This document shows positions 14,036 to 26,223 of a stretch of 64,000 bases of DNA, one piece after another. Source of the DNA: Pezicula radicicola (Eukaryota; Ascomycota; Leotiomycetes; Helotiales; Dermateaceae); NCBI GenBank assembly GCA_003008705.1, contig PDUO01000080.1, positions 100,240-164,239 on the forward strand, given 5' to 3'. Below the pieces are notes generated by a model. It was not told the origin of the DNA, did not search any database, and saw nothing but the letters and a program-made list of their open reading frames with translations. The first letter of the stretch is position 1, and the number at the start of each line of letters is the position of its first letter. The position numbers and the translations under genes are program-made.

Positions 14036-15103
14036 GATACGTTGTTAGAAACTGCTACACTATGAGTTCGTACGACCTTCTGAAAAGCTGAAGACGCAAT
14101 CCAAGCTCTCGCGGGTGCAAGAATCATCCGCCTTGTGACCTGACGCAGCGAGCAGTAGAATCAATAAAGCCAGAGGTTGCTTGTCAGTGAGATGTAAGAA
14201 AAAATGGGAAGCTGCATAAGTTGAGATTGGTCTAGCGACAAGACAATGAGTAGCAAAGAAAGACAGTGGAATGTAGTTTTGAAGTATTCAAAGGATGTAC
14301 TCTATGTCTGAATCTTCGGCCTGGCACCAAAATAAAGAAGGAAAGGCTGACAAGGCAACAACAGCCTTGTCTTGTTGATCACGTGTTAGTGCTCTGTGCC
14401 TCCTAACGCTCTTCCAGCCCAGTTAGGTAAGGTAAAGTTCAGAAAAAAAGAGTATTCACACTCATAGGTCATTCTCTTTGTTACTTCTCAAAGCGGCCCT
14501 CAATAAACCAACAGTCATTCTAGAAGGCTTTCCCATAGGGACCAACCAGACAAGGGCTACAGAAAGTAGGTGAGGAAAGCAGCCTAACAGGCATATAGAA
14601 AAGTACAACGGTTTATAGTCTGACAGACAAAGCGAATATTGAATCGACGTAGGGAATCGACGTAGGGAATCCACCCACAATGTACTTCACACCTGTCAAA
14701 TAAAATATGTGAATTAATGCGACCTAAATATATTATCCCTTCTGGCCCTCGAACCCTACCAAGTAAGCGTCTCCTTAGCCGGCTAAGACTTGCTTAGCGA
14801 CCCTTATACCTCCATAAAGTATCTTAAATAGCTTTCTAGCAGGTTACTAGGCACCTCAGCTTTGGTGTTCAGCTCCCTCCATTACTACTGAATGTTAAAT
14901 GTTATGGGCATCCTCATGCTTTCCATGAAAAGATTACTAAAATACAACGAAAGAAAAGCTGTCGGTACAACGCATGCAATTTGTATGCAGCCGGATGCTG
15001 AAGTGCTCTCTTTGTCCAGCTTACCACCCTTAGAAGTCTAAATCGCTCTAAACGCCGAATACAATGCTGAACCAATTTGATTCATAACGTCGTGATAATC
15101 ACA
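14036..15103. other. Intergenic region upstream of MSN5
   Basis: 1.07 kb between MSN5 (transcribed leftward) and the end of the GH5_12 gene; it should hold the MSN5 promoter. No gene was seen. A T-arm-like piece near 14738-14760 was considered as a tRNA and rejected. Confidence 0.5.
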
Positions 15104-17497
15104 TCACATCACCGAGCACTTGCTTTGTTGACACTGATCCAGATATCCTTCTTCTTCTTCCTTTCCCAAGGCCATATTATGCCGCCTCACCACTCCAGTG
15201 ACCTTAATGCTGTGCTCTCCCTCAACGTGCCACCACCTCAACCGTTGGATCATACCGCCATCTGCATCATCAACGCTGATGCTCCATTTTCCGGATGTCA
15301 CTTCCACAACGCAATTGTCCTTGGGGAAATGAAATTCGGGAAGAAATATTTCGGTTGGGTTGTCCTCGGATCCACGTTTAGGGGCAGAGAGTTTGAGAGT
15401 GAATATGCAATTGCGGAGGTCAAAACCGCTCTGTACAACTCTACCCACAGTGGCTATCGGAGATGGCCTCACATACGCTTCAGCTGCTCTGTAACCTGGA
15501 GCATTTGTGAGCTCTGGGGGTGTACTTGATTGATGAGACGATATGGAAGGCGTCCTTAAAGAAGCCCTTAGATTCCCTGGAGTTACTGTCGCCTCATCTG
15601 AGAATTCTTTTTTGGTAGTGGGAGAGGCTCCTTTTGGAACAAGAGATGTTGTCGATCCGTTGGCGGGGCTTGGGGGGAGGGGAGAGAGTGGCAGTGGGCG
15701 ATCGTCAAGAGAGAAGATTGACAGATCCTCTCCATTCCACTGGTCGCCCAACTGATGTTTGTTCTGAACTTGTTAGTGTTGTCTTGGCAACATAAGAGAA
15801 GTTGGCCTACCTGGCACATATACACCCACAATGTGTATCCACCAATTCCGGATCCCTCGATGGCGAAATGATTAGCATCCATAGCACCAGACTGACTTGA
15901 ATAATCTCCCGTCTTGTATGCATATTTGTCATCCATATCATACGGGATGCCAAACTCTGTCAAGAAACAAGGATGGTTCCCCATGTAATCCAAGCCTTCT
16001 TTCCTGATTGCAGTTAATTGATCACGGAAGCAATTCCTGACAGCCCCTTCTCCAATCTTCACTGCAAATGCTGGGCTCAAATAGCGGCCTCTTAAATACC
16101 CAATCAGATCTATGTTCCAATACCGATTCCATTTTTTAGTCATGAGGGTCATGCCGTCGTAGTAATGAGGTGCGTAAACCATCTTGGGATCATCATCCTC
16201 AGTCCCCTTAATTGAGGGCGGTAATTCTAGAACCGCCGGCTGGCAAAAGAGAATAGAGTTCTTGTGGTGGGAACGGATTACGTCCCGATATTTCCGGTAG
16301 TGATCCATGAAGTAAGTATTTGTAAACTGTTCATAGTCGAGACGTTCTGATGTTTTTGGACTTTTAGCAAAGTAATCCTTCTTCAGCAGAGTGTCGGTTT
16401 TGGGATCCCATACGCCGTGCTGGGCCCATACACATTCCCCAAGTTTCCACCCAGGATCTCTCTTGTAGCCATACCGCGACTCGTCATATCCTGCCGGAAG
16501 CCATGCACGTTCACCCTGAGGGTCCACGAGTGTTCTGCCAGATTTGTATGGTCCCATAGCTCCAAAGTCGTAAGTGTCTATCTCACATGCTCGCCCAGCA
16601 GCTGTCAAAATTGCCTGCCAGGCTGTTGGAGAAGTTCCTTTTTGGAGTTGCTGCTCCGCAGGAATCTTAGATATATCCGGCCACCCAATAATGCCTCGAT
16701 TCGGCTCATTCAAACTTTCCCAACCAATAACAACATCGTCTTCCAGATCACCAGCTTCGTGTATTCGCTGTGCCAAGTGACCTATAGCATCGAAAAAGTG
16801 GCCTTCTAAAAAGTCTTGAATATTTTTGCCATCAATAATGCACTTGGGGGCAAAATCCCGCCCAGCGTAAAACATTGTGAACATGACTTGGCATGCCATG
16901 CGCGCGTAATTGGTAGACCAGATCATCTTCGGGAACGTTGATGGGTCAGGATATGTGTTATGTACGAGTGCTGCCTCTGTAGCAGCAAAACTTTGAGGAT
17001 TAAGTCCGCAAGCATACAGAGTCCACATAGGTGCTCCAGAACCGCCTGAGAATCTGGACCACTATGGTAAACATGTCAGCGCCGTATCTTTCAGTTGGTG
17101 AGCAACCACTTACAACATCCTGATGTGGGTCCATGAAGATATAAAAACCGTAGTCCTTAGCTAACCTGAGAACCTCTATGGTGTGTTGAATCCACTCTTC
17201 ATCGTATCTTCCAGGACCCGCATGTTCCAGGGCCTCCCAGGTAAAAATATATCTTATTGTGTTGTATCCCCACCGCTTTAATCGGGAAAAGTGCAGGTGG
17301 GCATCTTCGAGGGAGAATGGGCGCCGGTGGAAGTTCACATTGTCGCCATCGAAGAAGTTGTCGGAGATGTGAGAAGGCTGATCTGGACTACTGGGACATT
17401 TGGCGTCGCCGGCTAGATTGATGCCACGAAGGGTGACATGTCGACCATGTGAATCGCGGAAAAGGCCGTCTTCAATGGTAAGCCTAAGGGGAGCCAT
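15104..17497 (-). CDS. GH5 subfamily 12 glucosidase (ergosteryl-beta-glucosidase / EGCrP2-Egh1 type)
   Basis: Intracellular glycoside hydrolase related to yeast Egh1 and Cryptococcus EGCrP2, which remove glucose from ergosteryl glucoside; a related fungal enzyme acts on glucosylceramide. Three exons on the minus strand: 17114-17497, 15811-17061 and 15104-15751 (760 aa; yeast Egh1 is of similar length). The TIM-barrel begins near residue 15 (VTLRGINLAGDAKCP). The likely acid/base is Glu247 in ESLNEPNRG and the likely nucleophile is Glu497 in FLTEFGIPYD. After a Ser/Pro-rich linker at about residues 560-640, the C-terminal beta-sandwich part carries FTLKLSAP and FHFPKDNCVVEVTSGKW. There is no signal peptide, as expected. 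Substrate choice between sterol glucoside and glucosylceramide cannot be settled by eye. The gene is divergent from ADE12. Confidence 0.92.
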
Positions 17498-18444
17498 GCT
17501 GTTGGAGCTCGAGGCAAGAGTATTTTCAAGAGCCAGGAGCGATTGAGAGGTTGTTATCGAGGCAAGGCCACCCTTTGAACCTGAGGTAGGTTGAAAGGAG
17601 GCGGAGGCTGTTAAACTTCCCGGGTGCGGAGCGGATCTGGCAAGGCCGTCGCTACTGCTATCGTATGCCGTATTGCTCGGATGGGGATCACCAGGTCAGG
17701 GATCAATCATCAATGACGTGCAGGATTTGACCGCAAGTCGTATCTTCGGGTCACAGCAACAAGCGTATTCATATACAAACGAGAGCAATTTTATGGAGCA
17801 AAAGCGGGCGAAAGCCAACACATGCAAAAGAGAAAAGAGTTGAGTGCCAGTGAGTATCATATAAAGAGAGCGTCACACAGGATTAAAGGAGAGATAATAC
17901 AGTAGGTAAGGTACGGAGGACAGTCCAGCAGACGCAGCGACACTGTACGGACGGAGGTCACAGCAAAAAGTTATTGGACTACAGTGGTCGTATCACGTAT
18001 TCGCTAATCTAATACCCTACGGCCTGGCAAGTAGTAGCTTCCTATTATTTCTGGTGCACAGGAGGATGAAGGATGATCATTGCGATGATGTGGTGGGCTT
18101 CAATCTCGCGTGGCAACTCCAGGGTGTCAGTGCATCTCGTGCGCGATTGGCCAATATTTAGTGACTGTTCGACCGTACTTTCGTACCTGTCTTTTACCTA
18201 CAGTACAGTAAGGGTCACAAATACTCCCCTGGGTAGGTAGGGTCCTGATATCTGAACGATGCCACATGGGATCTGCCATATTTTGATAAAGTAGTAATAG
18301 AAAGACGTGACAACAGTTTCCACCGCGGTTTATCGTGCCCCTCCATCAATTAAGCCTGCAAATCTTCTACCGCAACCACCCCGCCATCATCCAGACAAAC
18401 ACCACCCACCACTTACCCTTTGCAACGAAGCAGCCCACGGAACA
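17498..18444. promoter_or_regulatory. Divergent promoter region, GH5_12 / ADE12
   Basis: 947 bp between two divergent start codons; it must contain both promoters. It also carries one copy of a dispersed repeat (17956-18008) and several GTAC words (gtacggac near 17946, cagtacagta near 18200). No TATA box was assigned. Confidence 0.5.
17956..18008. repeat. Dispersed repeat, copy 1
   Basis: About 53 bp starting ggtcacagcaaaaagtt and ending gtattcgctaat. A diverged copy with the same start, middle (tcgtat) and end lies at 50250-50302. It may be a remnant of a small mobile element. Confidence 0.5.
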
Positions 18445-20510
18445 ATGGGCACAACAATTGTTCTTGGAGCCCAATGGGGTGTAAGTCGATTGAACATATA
18501 TCTTTCGAGACCTCCGTTGACTGACTAATTACTGCAGGACGAAGGGAAAGGAAAGCTCGTCGACATTCTTGGAAACAATGCAGGCATGTTCTTGAGCGTA
18601 GTTCACCCACTTGGCTCGTCGCCATCGTCGATGATCAAGTTGCTCCTTACCTGTCTAAAACAAAGTAAACTGACTCTGATTTTCTTACAGGACATACCAT
18701 TTCTACCGAGGGAAAGTCCTACCACTTCCATCTTCTCCCCTCCGGACTCATGAACCCCAAGTGCTTGAACTTGATCGGTTCCGGAGTCGTCGTCCATGTT
18801 CCATCTTTCTTCAGGGAGTTGGCCGAGGTAGAGGAGCAAGGGCTTGAGAAACCTAGGGAGCGAATATTCATTTCCGACAGAGCCCATCTTAGTCTCAACG
18901 TACATGCCTTGGTCGACCGGCTTGAGGAGGTAGAATTGGGAGGAAATTCTATTGGGACGACCAAGCGCGGCATTGGACCATCCTATTCTACAAAAGCATC
19001 TCGATCAGGAATCCGTGTCTGATAGTTCGTGAATGCTGTTTACTTTTTCCCTATTGCTGATTGTCTCGGGGGCGTAACATTTCTTAGGATTTCTATACTC
19101 CCAAGAAATGCCTCGCTACTCCCAATTGGTTCTCCCGAGACCTTCTAATAGAAGCACTGCTAATACCGAAGTCCTCGACAGTCTTCGACAAGGAGCTATT
19201 CGACCGCAAGATCCGTGAGATTGCCCGTTCATACAAGCTCAGATACGGCGATCTGCTACAATACGATGTGGAGAAAGAGATCTCGAAATTTGATATCTAC
19301 CGTTCGGACCTCGCCCCATACGTCGTTGATGCAGCTCCTTTTATATCTTCTGCCGAAAAGGCAAGCCACCGTATTCTTGTCGAAGGCGCAAATGCGCTGA
19401 TGCTCGACCTTGATTTTGGCAGTTATCCCTATGTCACATCATCTAACACTGGTATGTATATCATAGCGCCACGACTTTCCAGGTCGACATAAATTCATGA
19501 GTCGCAAGACAGAACCTATTCTAGGATTCTGTCTTGGAACACTTCATCTGTAGAATTCGCTGGACCTTTCAGATCAAGTATACTAACTCGGTGAACTTCT
19601 AGGCCTCGGAGGTATGTCTTCCTTTTCGTGTTGCCCCTTGTTTTGCTAATACCGCGTAGGCATCTTCACAGGTCTCGCCCTCAACCCTACAAACATAAAA
19701 TCAATTATTGGTGTTGTTAAGGTTTGTTTATTTCTTCCTGTTTTGGACTATTCCAGGAGACGGGCACGTCTTTATTGTCGAGATTACTATTACACTTCTA
19801 GATAAATCCTGGTGCGCCTCTACTTTCACAAAGGCCGTACTCATACTCTAAATAGGCCTATACTACTCGTGTCGGTGGTGGTCCCTTCCCCACTGAAGAC
19901 CTTGGAGAAGTTGGCACTAAGCTGCAAGAAATTGGCCGAGAATTCGGGTAAGTATCAGTATTGAGGATTGCTTCGTACTAGTAGTACTGACTCTCCTATT
20001 TTTATAGTGTCATCACAGGCCGACGCCGTCGTTGCGGCTTCTTGGACCTGGTGGTTGTTAAGGTGAGAGTTTCCCAACCAAGGCTCTTTATTTGTTCGAC
20101 ATATCCTGGAATTGAGTTGTACACCAAGCTCTAGTCCCTGTTATAGAAGCAAATTGACTCCTATTTTTGTGCATTAGTACTCAACTACCATCAATCATTA
20201 CAATTCTTTAATCATCACTAAATTGGATGTCCTGGATACGTTCGAGACTATTAAGATTGCTGTGGCGTACAAGCACCCAGAGACCGACGAGGTACTGGAG
20301 TCGTTTACGGCAGACCTCTCATTGCTAGAGAATGTCAAGGTCGTTTACCACGAAATGCTTGGCTGGCAGACGCTGACAACGGGCGCGAAGAGTTACTACG
20401 ACTTACCTAAGAATGCACGAGCCTATATTGACTTCATTGAAAAAGATGTAGGCGTTAAAGTTTCACACATCAGTGTTGGAGCTAGAAGAACTTCCATGAT
20501 CACCAAATAG
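18445..20510 (+). CDS. ADE12: Adenylosuccinate synthetase homolog with aberrant 5' half
   Basis: Enzyme joining IMP and aspartate with GTP to make adenylosuccinate in purine synthesis. The family is certain from [76 protein letters not shown] and [15 protein letters not shown]. Firm 3' exons are (start within the block)-19451, 19603-19611 (a 9-nt exon), 19660-19721, 19856-19947, 20008-20062 and 20178-20510. The 5' half is odd. After LVDIL the frame runs straight into GNNAG, so about 12 usual residues are missing, and joining to HTIST at 18691 needs a GC-AG intron (18584-18690). At RSGIRV the frame meets TGA and TAG (19020-19025); only a weak GTCTGA donor (19017) spliced to 19088 keeps it open, and that adds about 31 unfamiliar residues. 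This model gives 440 aa. It could be a real but divergent gene, a decaying copy, or an assembly error. Confidence 0.8.
19603..19611 (+). other. 9-nt micro-exon of ADE12
   Basis: The exon gcctcggag completes the invariant SSNTG-LGG-IFTG sequence between exons ending at 19451 and starting at 19660. It is flanked by a perfect tactaac branch site (19581-19587) with ctag acceptor, and by a gtatgt donor. Without it the reading would lose Leu-Gly of a conserved motif, so the call is well constrained. Confidence 0.85.
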
Positions 20511-21436
20511 AGAATCAATGTGGAGAGAGTACATGGTTGGGAGGGCTGATTATTGAATATTTAGAGCATAAGGCCTGGTAACCTGAATTTATTGCATAGC
20601 TCTCTTTGTACATAAAAAGTATTTAGAAAACGATATAGTTAGACGCTTTATGCTATGCTAGCGCATACCTTATATTTTTGCAGATAGAAGACGAAGTTCA
20701 ATATACTCAAGTACATCATCCATGAGATACCTCTAGTTCTACTGGTATATGTACGGTGCTTAAAATAATATTTGATAGAGGCAACGTGAATTCTGAGCAC
20801 ACTGCAAACCTCGCTAAGGACATCGAAATTAGGACACTGAACATGCCGAAATCGAGGAACATTAAAAAAGCACTACAAGTACACTACTTATATAAAAAGA
20901 GACACTTAAATATAGGGAGTTACTCAATCAACTAAGTTACTCAAATGAAGTAAGTTCCTCAAGTTATTTTAGTACTTTGGTATTCTATCTTCAATTTCCA
21001 CGGCGAACCGCACAGTCGCCGGCAGGGTTTCCGCGGCCCCACATTACTCCACGAGATAGTCCTTGTCCTTATCCCCCAAGAGCGAACCTCACATATCGCA
21101 TATCTATGCCGTGCAGAGAGAATTCGAACATTTGCAGAGCATCAAGGTGAATTTTGGATATTCTCATACCGAAATACCCCCATCAATGCTCAATAGGGGT
21201 TCCGCCACGGTGTCCTGTTCCAAGAATTCTATATGTAAACTTTGACAACGCCTACTCGCCATCCGCCAACCCCACATGTGGATGTGGATGTCTCTACCCT
21301 AAAACCTAATCTGTACTCATCCTACCTCGGAACTACAGATGAGATGTCTTCGTGTCCTGTTCTAGCTTTATATTGAAACAAGACTCTATCCGACTGACCT
21401 TTGTGCAGCTAGTGGTTATACAAAAGCAAAGCCAGA
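20511..21436. other. Intergenic region ADE12 / Zn2Cys6 gene
   Basis: 926 bp. The AT-rich left part (20560-20960) probably includes the ADE12 3' UTR. The right part, with a CGG/CCG-rich stretch (21000-21040), is the promoter of the next gene. No gene was seen. Confidence 0.5.
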
Positions 21437-23933
21437 ATGGGTTCCAACATGCCTTCTCCGCCCCTCGCGCAGCCATCTTCATGGCCTCGACCTCGAGCCA
21501 ACATGGCAACGGTGAGAAAGCGAGCTGACAAGGCCTGCCAACCTTGTAGAGCGCGGAAAGTCAGATGCAACATCACCGACAACGGAGAGCCATGTAACAA
21601 TTGCTGTATGCGTGGAGTAACTTGTGTACCCAGCGGGAATAGACCAAGCAGGTTCGCTCCCTCAGTTCTCCGCTCCATGTCTGCTTTTAACACTTGCCTT
21701 TCCTAGGAAGAAACCTCAGGGTGCGACAAAGTCTTTAAGCTGGATCAATAAGCATCCACAGGTCTCCTCCGGTGCTCCCAAGGAAAGTGACCGCAAACGA
21801 CCGGATGTCACAGACACAAGCTTCAGATTATGGACGGAAATGGATGATGGAAGTGAAGAGCTCGGTGATGAGCATGAAATACAAGGCGTTGATTCTTCGG
21901 GCACTATAAGCAATCTGGTCAAGACGGTTTCAATGCATGGAGATCGGACAGCGACACGCCTCAATGAATCAGCAGGTAATCCAGGTAAATACCTAACCAC
22001 AGCTCCGCTTCCACCATACATCAAACCTCCTCCCAAATCTATGACGGCAGAAGATACCAAGTTTCTCTGGGCCAAGGGAGCACTTTCAATACCCCATACA
22101 ACATTTCGAAACGAACTTATTCGGTGCTATATCGAATTTGTACATCCAGAATTGCCTCTGATTGAATTACACGATTTCTTGCGATTGATTGACGGGAGTG
22201 GTGACCAGGGAAGTATAAGTTTGGTTCTTTTTCAAGCTATCTTATTTGCTGGGACAGCCTTCGTTGATCAATCGGCCTTACAGGAGGCAGGTTACAGCAC
22301 ACGAAGAGAAGTCAGGACGGCATTTTATCACAGAGCGAGGGTAAGCACCAAACAATCAGTCTAAGATACAGCTCCTAACTAGAGTGTAGCTTCTCTATGA
22401 CTTTGATTACGAAGACGATCGTATAGCACTTTTGCAATCACTTCTTCTGATGACATTTTACTGCGAGAATCCAGATAATCAAAAAGATGGCTGGCATTGG
22501 GTTGGGGTGGCTATCTCTTTTGCCCATACTCTTGGTATCCACAGAAACCTCGAGACCTCTGTAGCAGATGCCAAAAAGCTACGTCTCTATAGACGTTTGT
22601 GGTGGTGCTGTATCATGAGAGATAGGCTCCTTTCACTTGGCATGAGGAGACCTGCAAGAATAGACGACGAAGACTTCAACTTATCAATGCTAACAGTCGA
22701 AGATTTTGAGATAAAATCGCTTGGTAGCGACGAAATCAACATTGCTCTTGATTGTGTCATTATAAGCGACACTTCTATGCAAACACATATGGCTATGTTA
22801 TTTATTGCCAAAGCTAGGCTTTGTCTTTGCATCAATCACGTCCTTGCTGCCCAGTACTCTGCACATGTCGAGGTGAGTTCTCGGAGCTGCATTTTCCCAT
22901 CGAGACATATTTGGGAATTGGGACCTTTATAGTACCCAAATCCCGATCTACTTCCACAACTTTGAATTAGAAATTTACTGACTCCAAATTTTTGCTTTTC
23001 AAGGATCATGGTGTTGAAGCAAGGTTGATACTTATACCCAAACGATCATCTCAGTCACAGATCAGCAGCTGCGATTTCGAGCTTATAGACTGGTTTCGAA
23101 GCCTCCCATCACCCTGTCGGTATACCACACCAACAACTCAAGATTTTTCTGCCCCTGTTGTCCAGCGAGCCATCCTCTATATGCTGTACTTTTCAACAAT
23201 CTCCACACTTCATAGACCTCGCGCTCTACCGACGGGGCCGTCGAGTTATCCCGCCGACTTGCAAGAAATATCTCGCTGGAAAATTCGGGACGCCTCGAAT
23301 GAGATCACAAAGATAATGCTCGACCTACACAGGTTGAATTTAACCCGCTATTTGCCAACAACTGGCGTTACTGTTCTCCTTCCAGCCATCGTCATCCATC
23401 TTCTAGACAGTAATTCTTCTAACACAGAAGCTCGTGAAGCTGGCCAGAATGGACTTGCCCAGTGTATGGATGTGCTCCAGCAGCTCCGAGACAAATATGG
23501 ACCAGCAGATGATGCCATCCAATTTCTTGAAGGTGCCCTAAGGCGATCCAACATTGATCTTCGAATTTTGAATGTGATGGAAAAGATAGCGGCCCAAGGT
23601 GTTGACGGCAGTTCGCTACAATCCCAGCAGACAGTTCACAGTAATCTAGAACTCCAGTTCCCCCAATTAAATCATAATCCTAGCGAATCAGCGTCGTCGC
23701 CGCATGAGATGGCTTGGGAGGCACTGGAGGATGATAATGACTACGATCTACAGTCCACAGCAACATCTGCGGAGAATGGCTCACAGAGCTACGACCCTGC
23801 GCCCGACATTGATCAATCTCTGAGCACTGGTGCATTCAGTCCATTGGTAGGCATTGACAACGCGGACTTTGATTATGTTTTCCAGGCTCTCGTCAATTTC
23901 AACGGGGAAGCGAACATCATGGAAGCCGAATGA
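21437..23933 (+). CDS. Zn(II)2Cys6 transcription factor with fungal_trans domain
   Basis: Nuclear regulator of the xylanolytic-activator-like class. Four exons: 21437-21651, 21707-22340, 22390-22872 and 23004-23933 (2262 nt, 753 aa), all phases closing. The zinc cluster is at residues 34-63 (C34, C37, C44, C53, C56, C63: ACQPCRARKVRC, then CNNCCMRGVTC). The central fungal-specific domain is clear (IRCYIEFVHPELPLIE, DGWHWVGVAISFAHTLGIHR, RRLWWCCIMRDRLLSLGMRR). The C-terminus is acidic (EALEDDNDYD), which fits an activation region. Met1 at 21437 is preferred; Met5 or Met23 are possible. It borders the 8-kb tract before flbD, but nothing shows that it controls flbD. Confidence 0.92.
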
Positions 23934-26200
23934 ACGTCCCTACAGATGATTTGCCAGCGTATGCAGCGTAATTCAATGTGGAGCTGGGCGCAGGCTCTAG
24001 TGACTGATGCAGTCCGCCATTTCTGTCAGGTTTTAGTTCTTTAAGCCGTCTTAATTCTTTCCCCTACCGCAACATGGATTGTGGCTAAGAGGGGCAAAGC
24101 CAGTGTAGAGGATTTCAGCGGTATAGAGGACACTAGATATCTGCATTTTTAGCAATAGAATCACTCATTGTGTGGAGAAACAGCTGGCACCACACAACAG
24201 TTCCTAGCAGATTTCCTATTTAGGAATACTCATTCTTTGCGGTGGGTTCTTCTGGGAGACTTCTTAGTATCCCCTCTAAGCTCCGTCTCAGTTGTGTCAT
24301 CAGCATAAAAAGTCATATGGGGACAGATTCCTCGGCGATTAAATAATTTCCCCAGCGAAGGAAGCACTTCTAGGACAAGCAGTACTTTTATCGTAAGAAT
24401 TAACTTCCTGCAAGGGATAGTGGACGAACGAAGGAAACTGGAAATTGTGGTGCAGGAGTAGGTATGGAGGAATCATTCAGAGCTCAGCTGGCAGATAGAG
24501 CACCCGCTACTGTACGGTGATGAGCAGTGGTACAGGTCTTTAAGAAGGGTATGTTAGAACATGTCGAAGAAAAGCACTTCCTCCTCCCTTCGTAGTCAGG
24601 AATTTGCGAAACTGCACAAGCTGGATTTTCGTCAACTCCTAACAAGGCCAAGCGACGGTATCATAGCGAAGCATCTTATAAAAACCAATTAATTTTATGG
24701 TTTCGATAGTCTCTCAAGATGCTGCTCGTCTGTCGAGTGAATTCTAAGTCGAACTTTCAAGCATTCTTTGGAAATTGGAAATGGAAAGTGAAAAGCCAAG
24801 AAAGCAAGAAAGCAAGAAACCCGTTTTGCTTGCTGTTTGGGAAATTCAGGCAAGCCACAATTCAGGTCTTCGTTTGAATTCGCCAAAAGGAGACAAGACT
24901 GACGACCACGGAGGTGTGGTTGATGAAATGATAGGATCAGAGAATTCCCAGCTGCGGAGATTCCCGTGAAGCCATTTGCACAATACGGTACCTAGTCAAA
25001 TAATCAATCACACACAGACCGGAAGCCGCTCCAAGCCCTCGCTTTTCCCTCGTGGCAGTCAACGGAGTTATGCTTCCTCTGGGAAATCAGAAAATTAATA
25101 CAAGTAATATCAATCTGATTGCGCAAGAAAAGGAGAAGACACTTTGATTATCATTGCTCTAGGTACCTTTCCCTGTGCGTACAGGTACCGAACATCTGGG
25201 CCTGGGCCAGGACGCTGGTACACTTGGTGCGCCATGACTTCAGCGCAGTCAGCCATTGTTTAGCTTGGAATAAATGCACACACGCACGTTCTCAGCGAGG
25301 AGAACAGCCTACATTCATCTCAACCCCACACTCCTCACGACTGCCACTTCCAACTGACAGCGTCACAGCGACGAAGCATTGGCCTTCAATAATTCGGTAC
25401 TCGTTGCTGCCGGGCCTCAACGAAGCCGCGCACCAACATGCTCCTCAGTAATAAGCTCTATCTAGGTCCAGTGCGTGCTGTAAGGTGACTGCAGCAGAGG
25501 TCAAGTTAAGACTCTTGAAACTCGACTGTGAGTCTGGATCGTTCTCTTCATCGCTGAATGAATCGGTGAAAGGGACTTGGGGCCGTGAATAATGGAGCTC
25601 CCAAGTTATCCTTGAAACATCATCGACTCTCCGTACATTGGATTGTTCACTACCTACGGCATGATACTACTGCTGTCAGAAGGAAAAAGCAATGTGCGGT
25701 GAGGCTGCATCGAAGTGATCGGCTATAATAGAGACGCCAATATTTGCCGATTACTATACACCATCATTTTTGTGGTTCGTATTGAACCCCATTTACTTGA
25801 CGTACTTGATCTTCAGCCTTCGCTTCCAATCAGATCCAGGACTCACAGGTGCCTGATCTCCCAAGAAGCAAATCGGAGCAAAAATGAGGACATGTTCGTT
25901 TTCGTCGCCAACGAGACTTCCTTTAATTCTTTAAACTTTCTGCTTGTCTTTTCCCAGCTTCCGACATTGCTCTCTTCCTGTGGAGAGGTGAGATGGGATG
26001 GCTGTTTGGGGGAACAGACAATGTCAACGACAGGCACAACGGTTTCCCTGCGACAACCTCTGTGCACCTAATGCGTTCACACAAGGCGAAGTTACAGTTG
26101 TAGAAAAGAATACCCTGATGTTCGGCCTCCCGCCTCTCTTATCTAGTGGCCCTGACAGATGGTAGCGTGAGCTAATGAACGTTTTGGATCTGCCACATCT

Positions 26201-26223
26201 GTGGGCTGTGGGCTGTGGGCTGT
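26201..26223. repeat. Short tandem repeat (GTGGGCT)3
   Basis: Three head-to-tail copies of a 7-bp unit, inside the long intergenic tract. Confidence 0.7.

Noticed and set aside
14690..14840. tRNA-like T-arm (minus strand gggttcgagggcc) and D-arm-like piece
   Set aside because: No acceptor stem or complete cloverleaf could be folded around it.
24478..24540. agctcagctggcagatagagc resembling a tRNA D-arm
   Set aside because: No matching anticodon stem, T-arm or acceptor stem follows.
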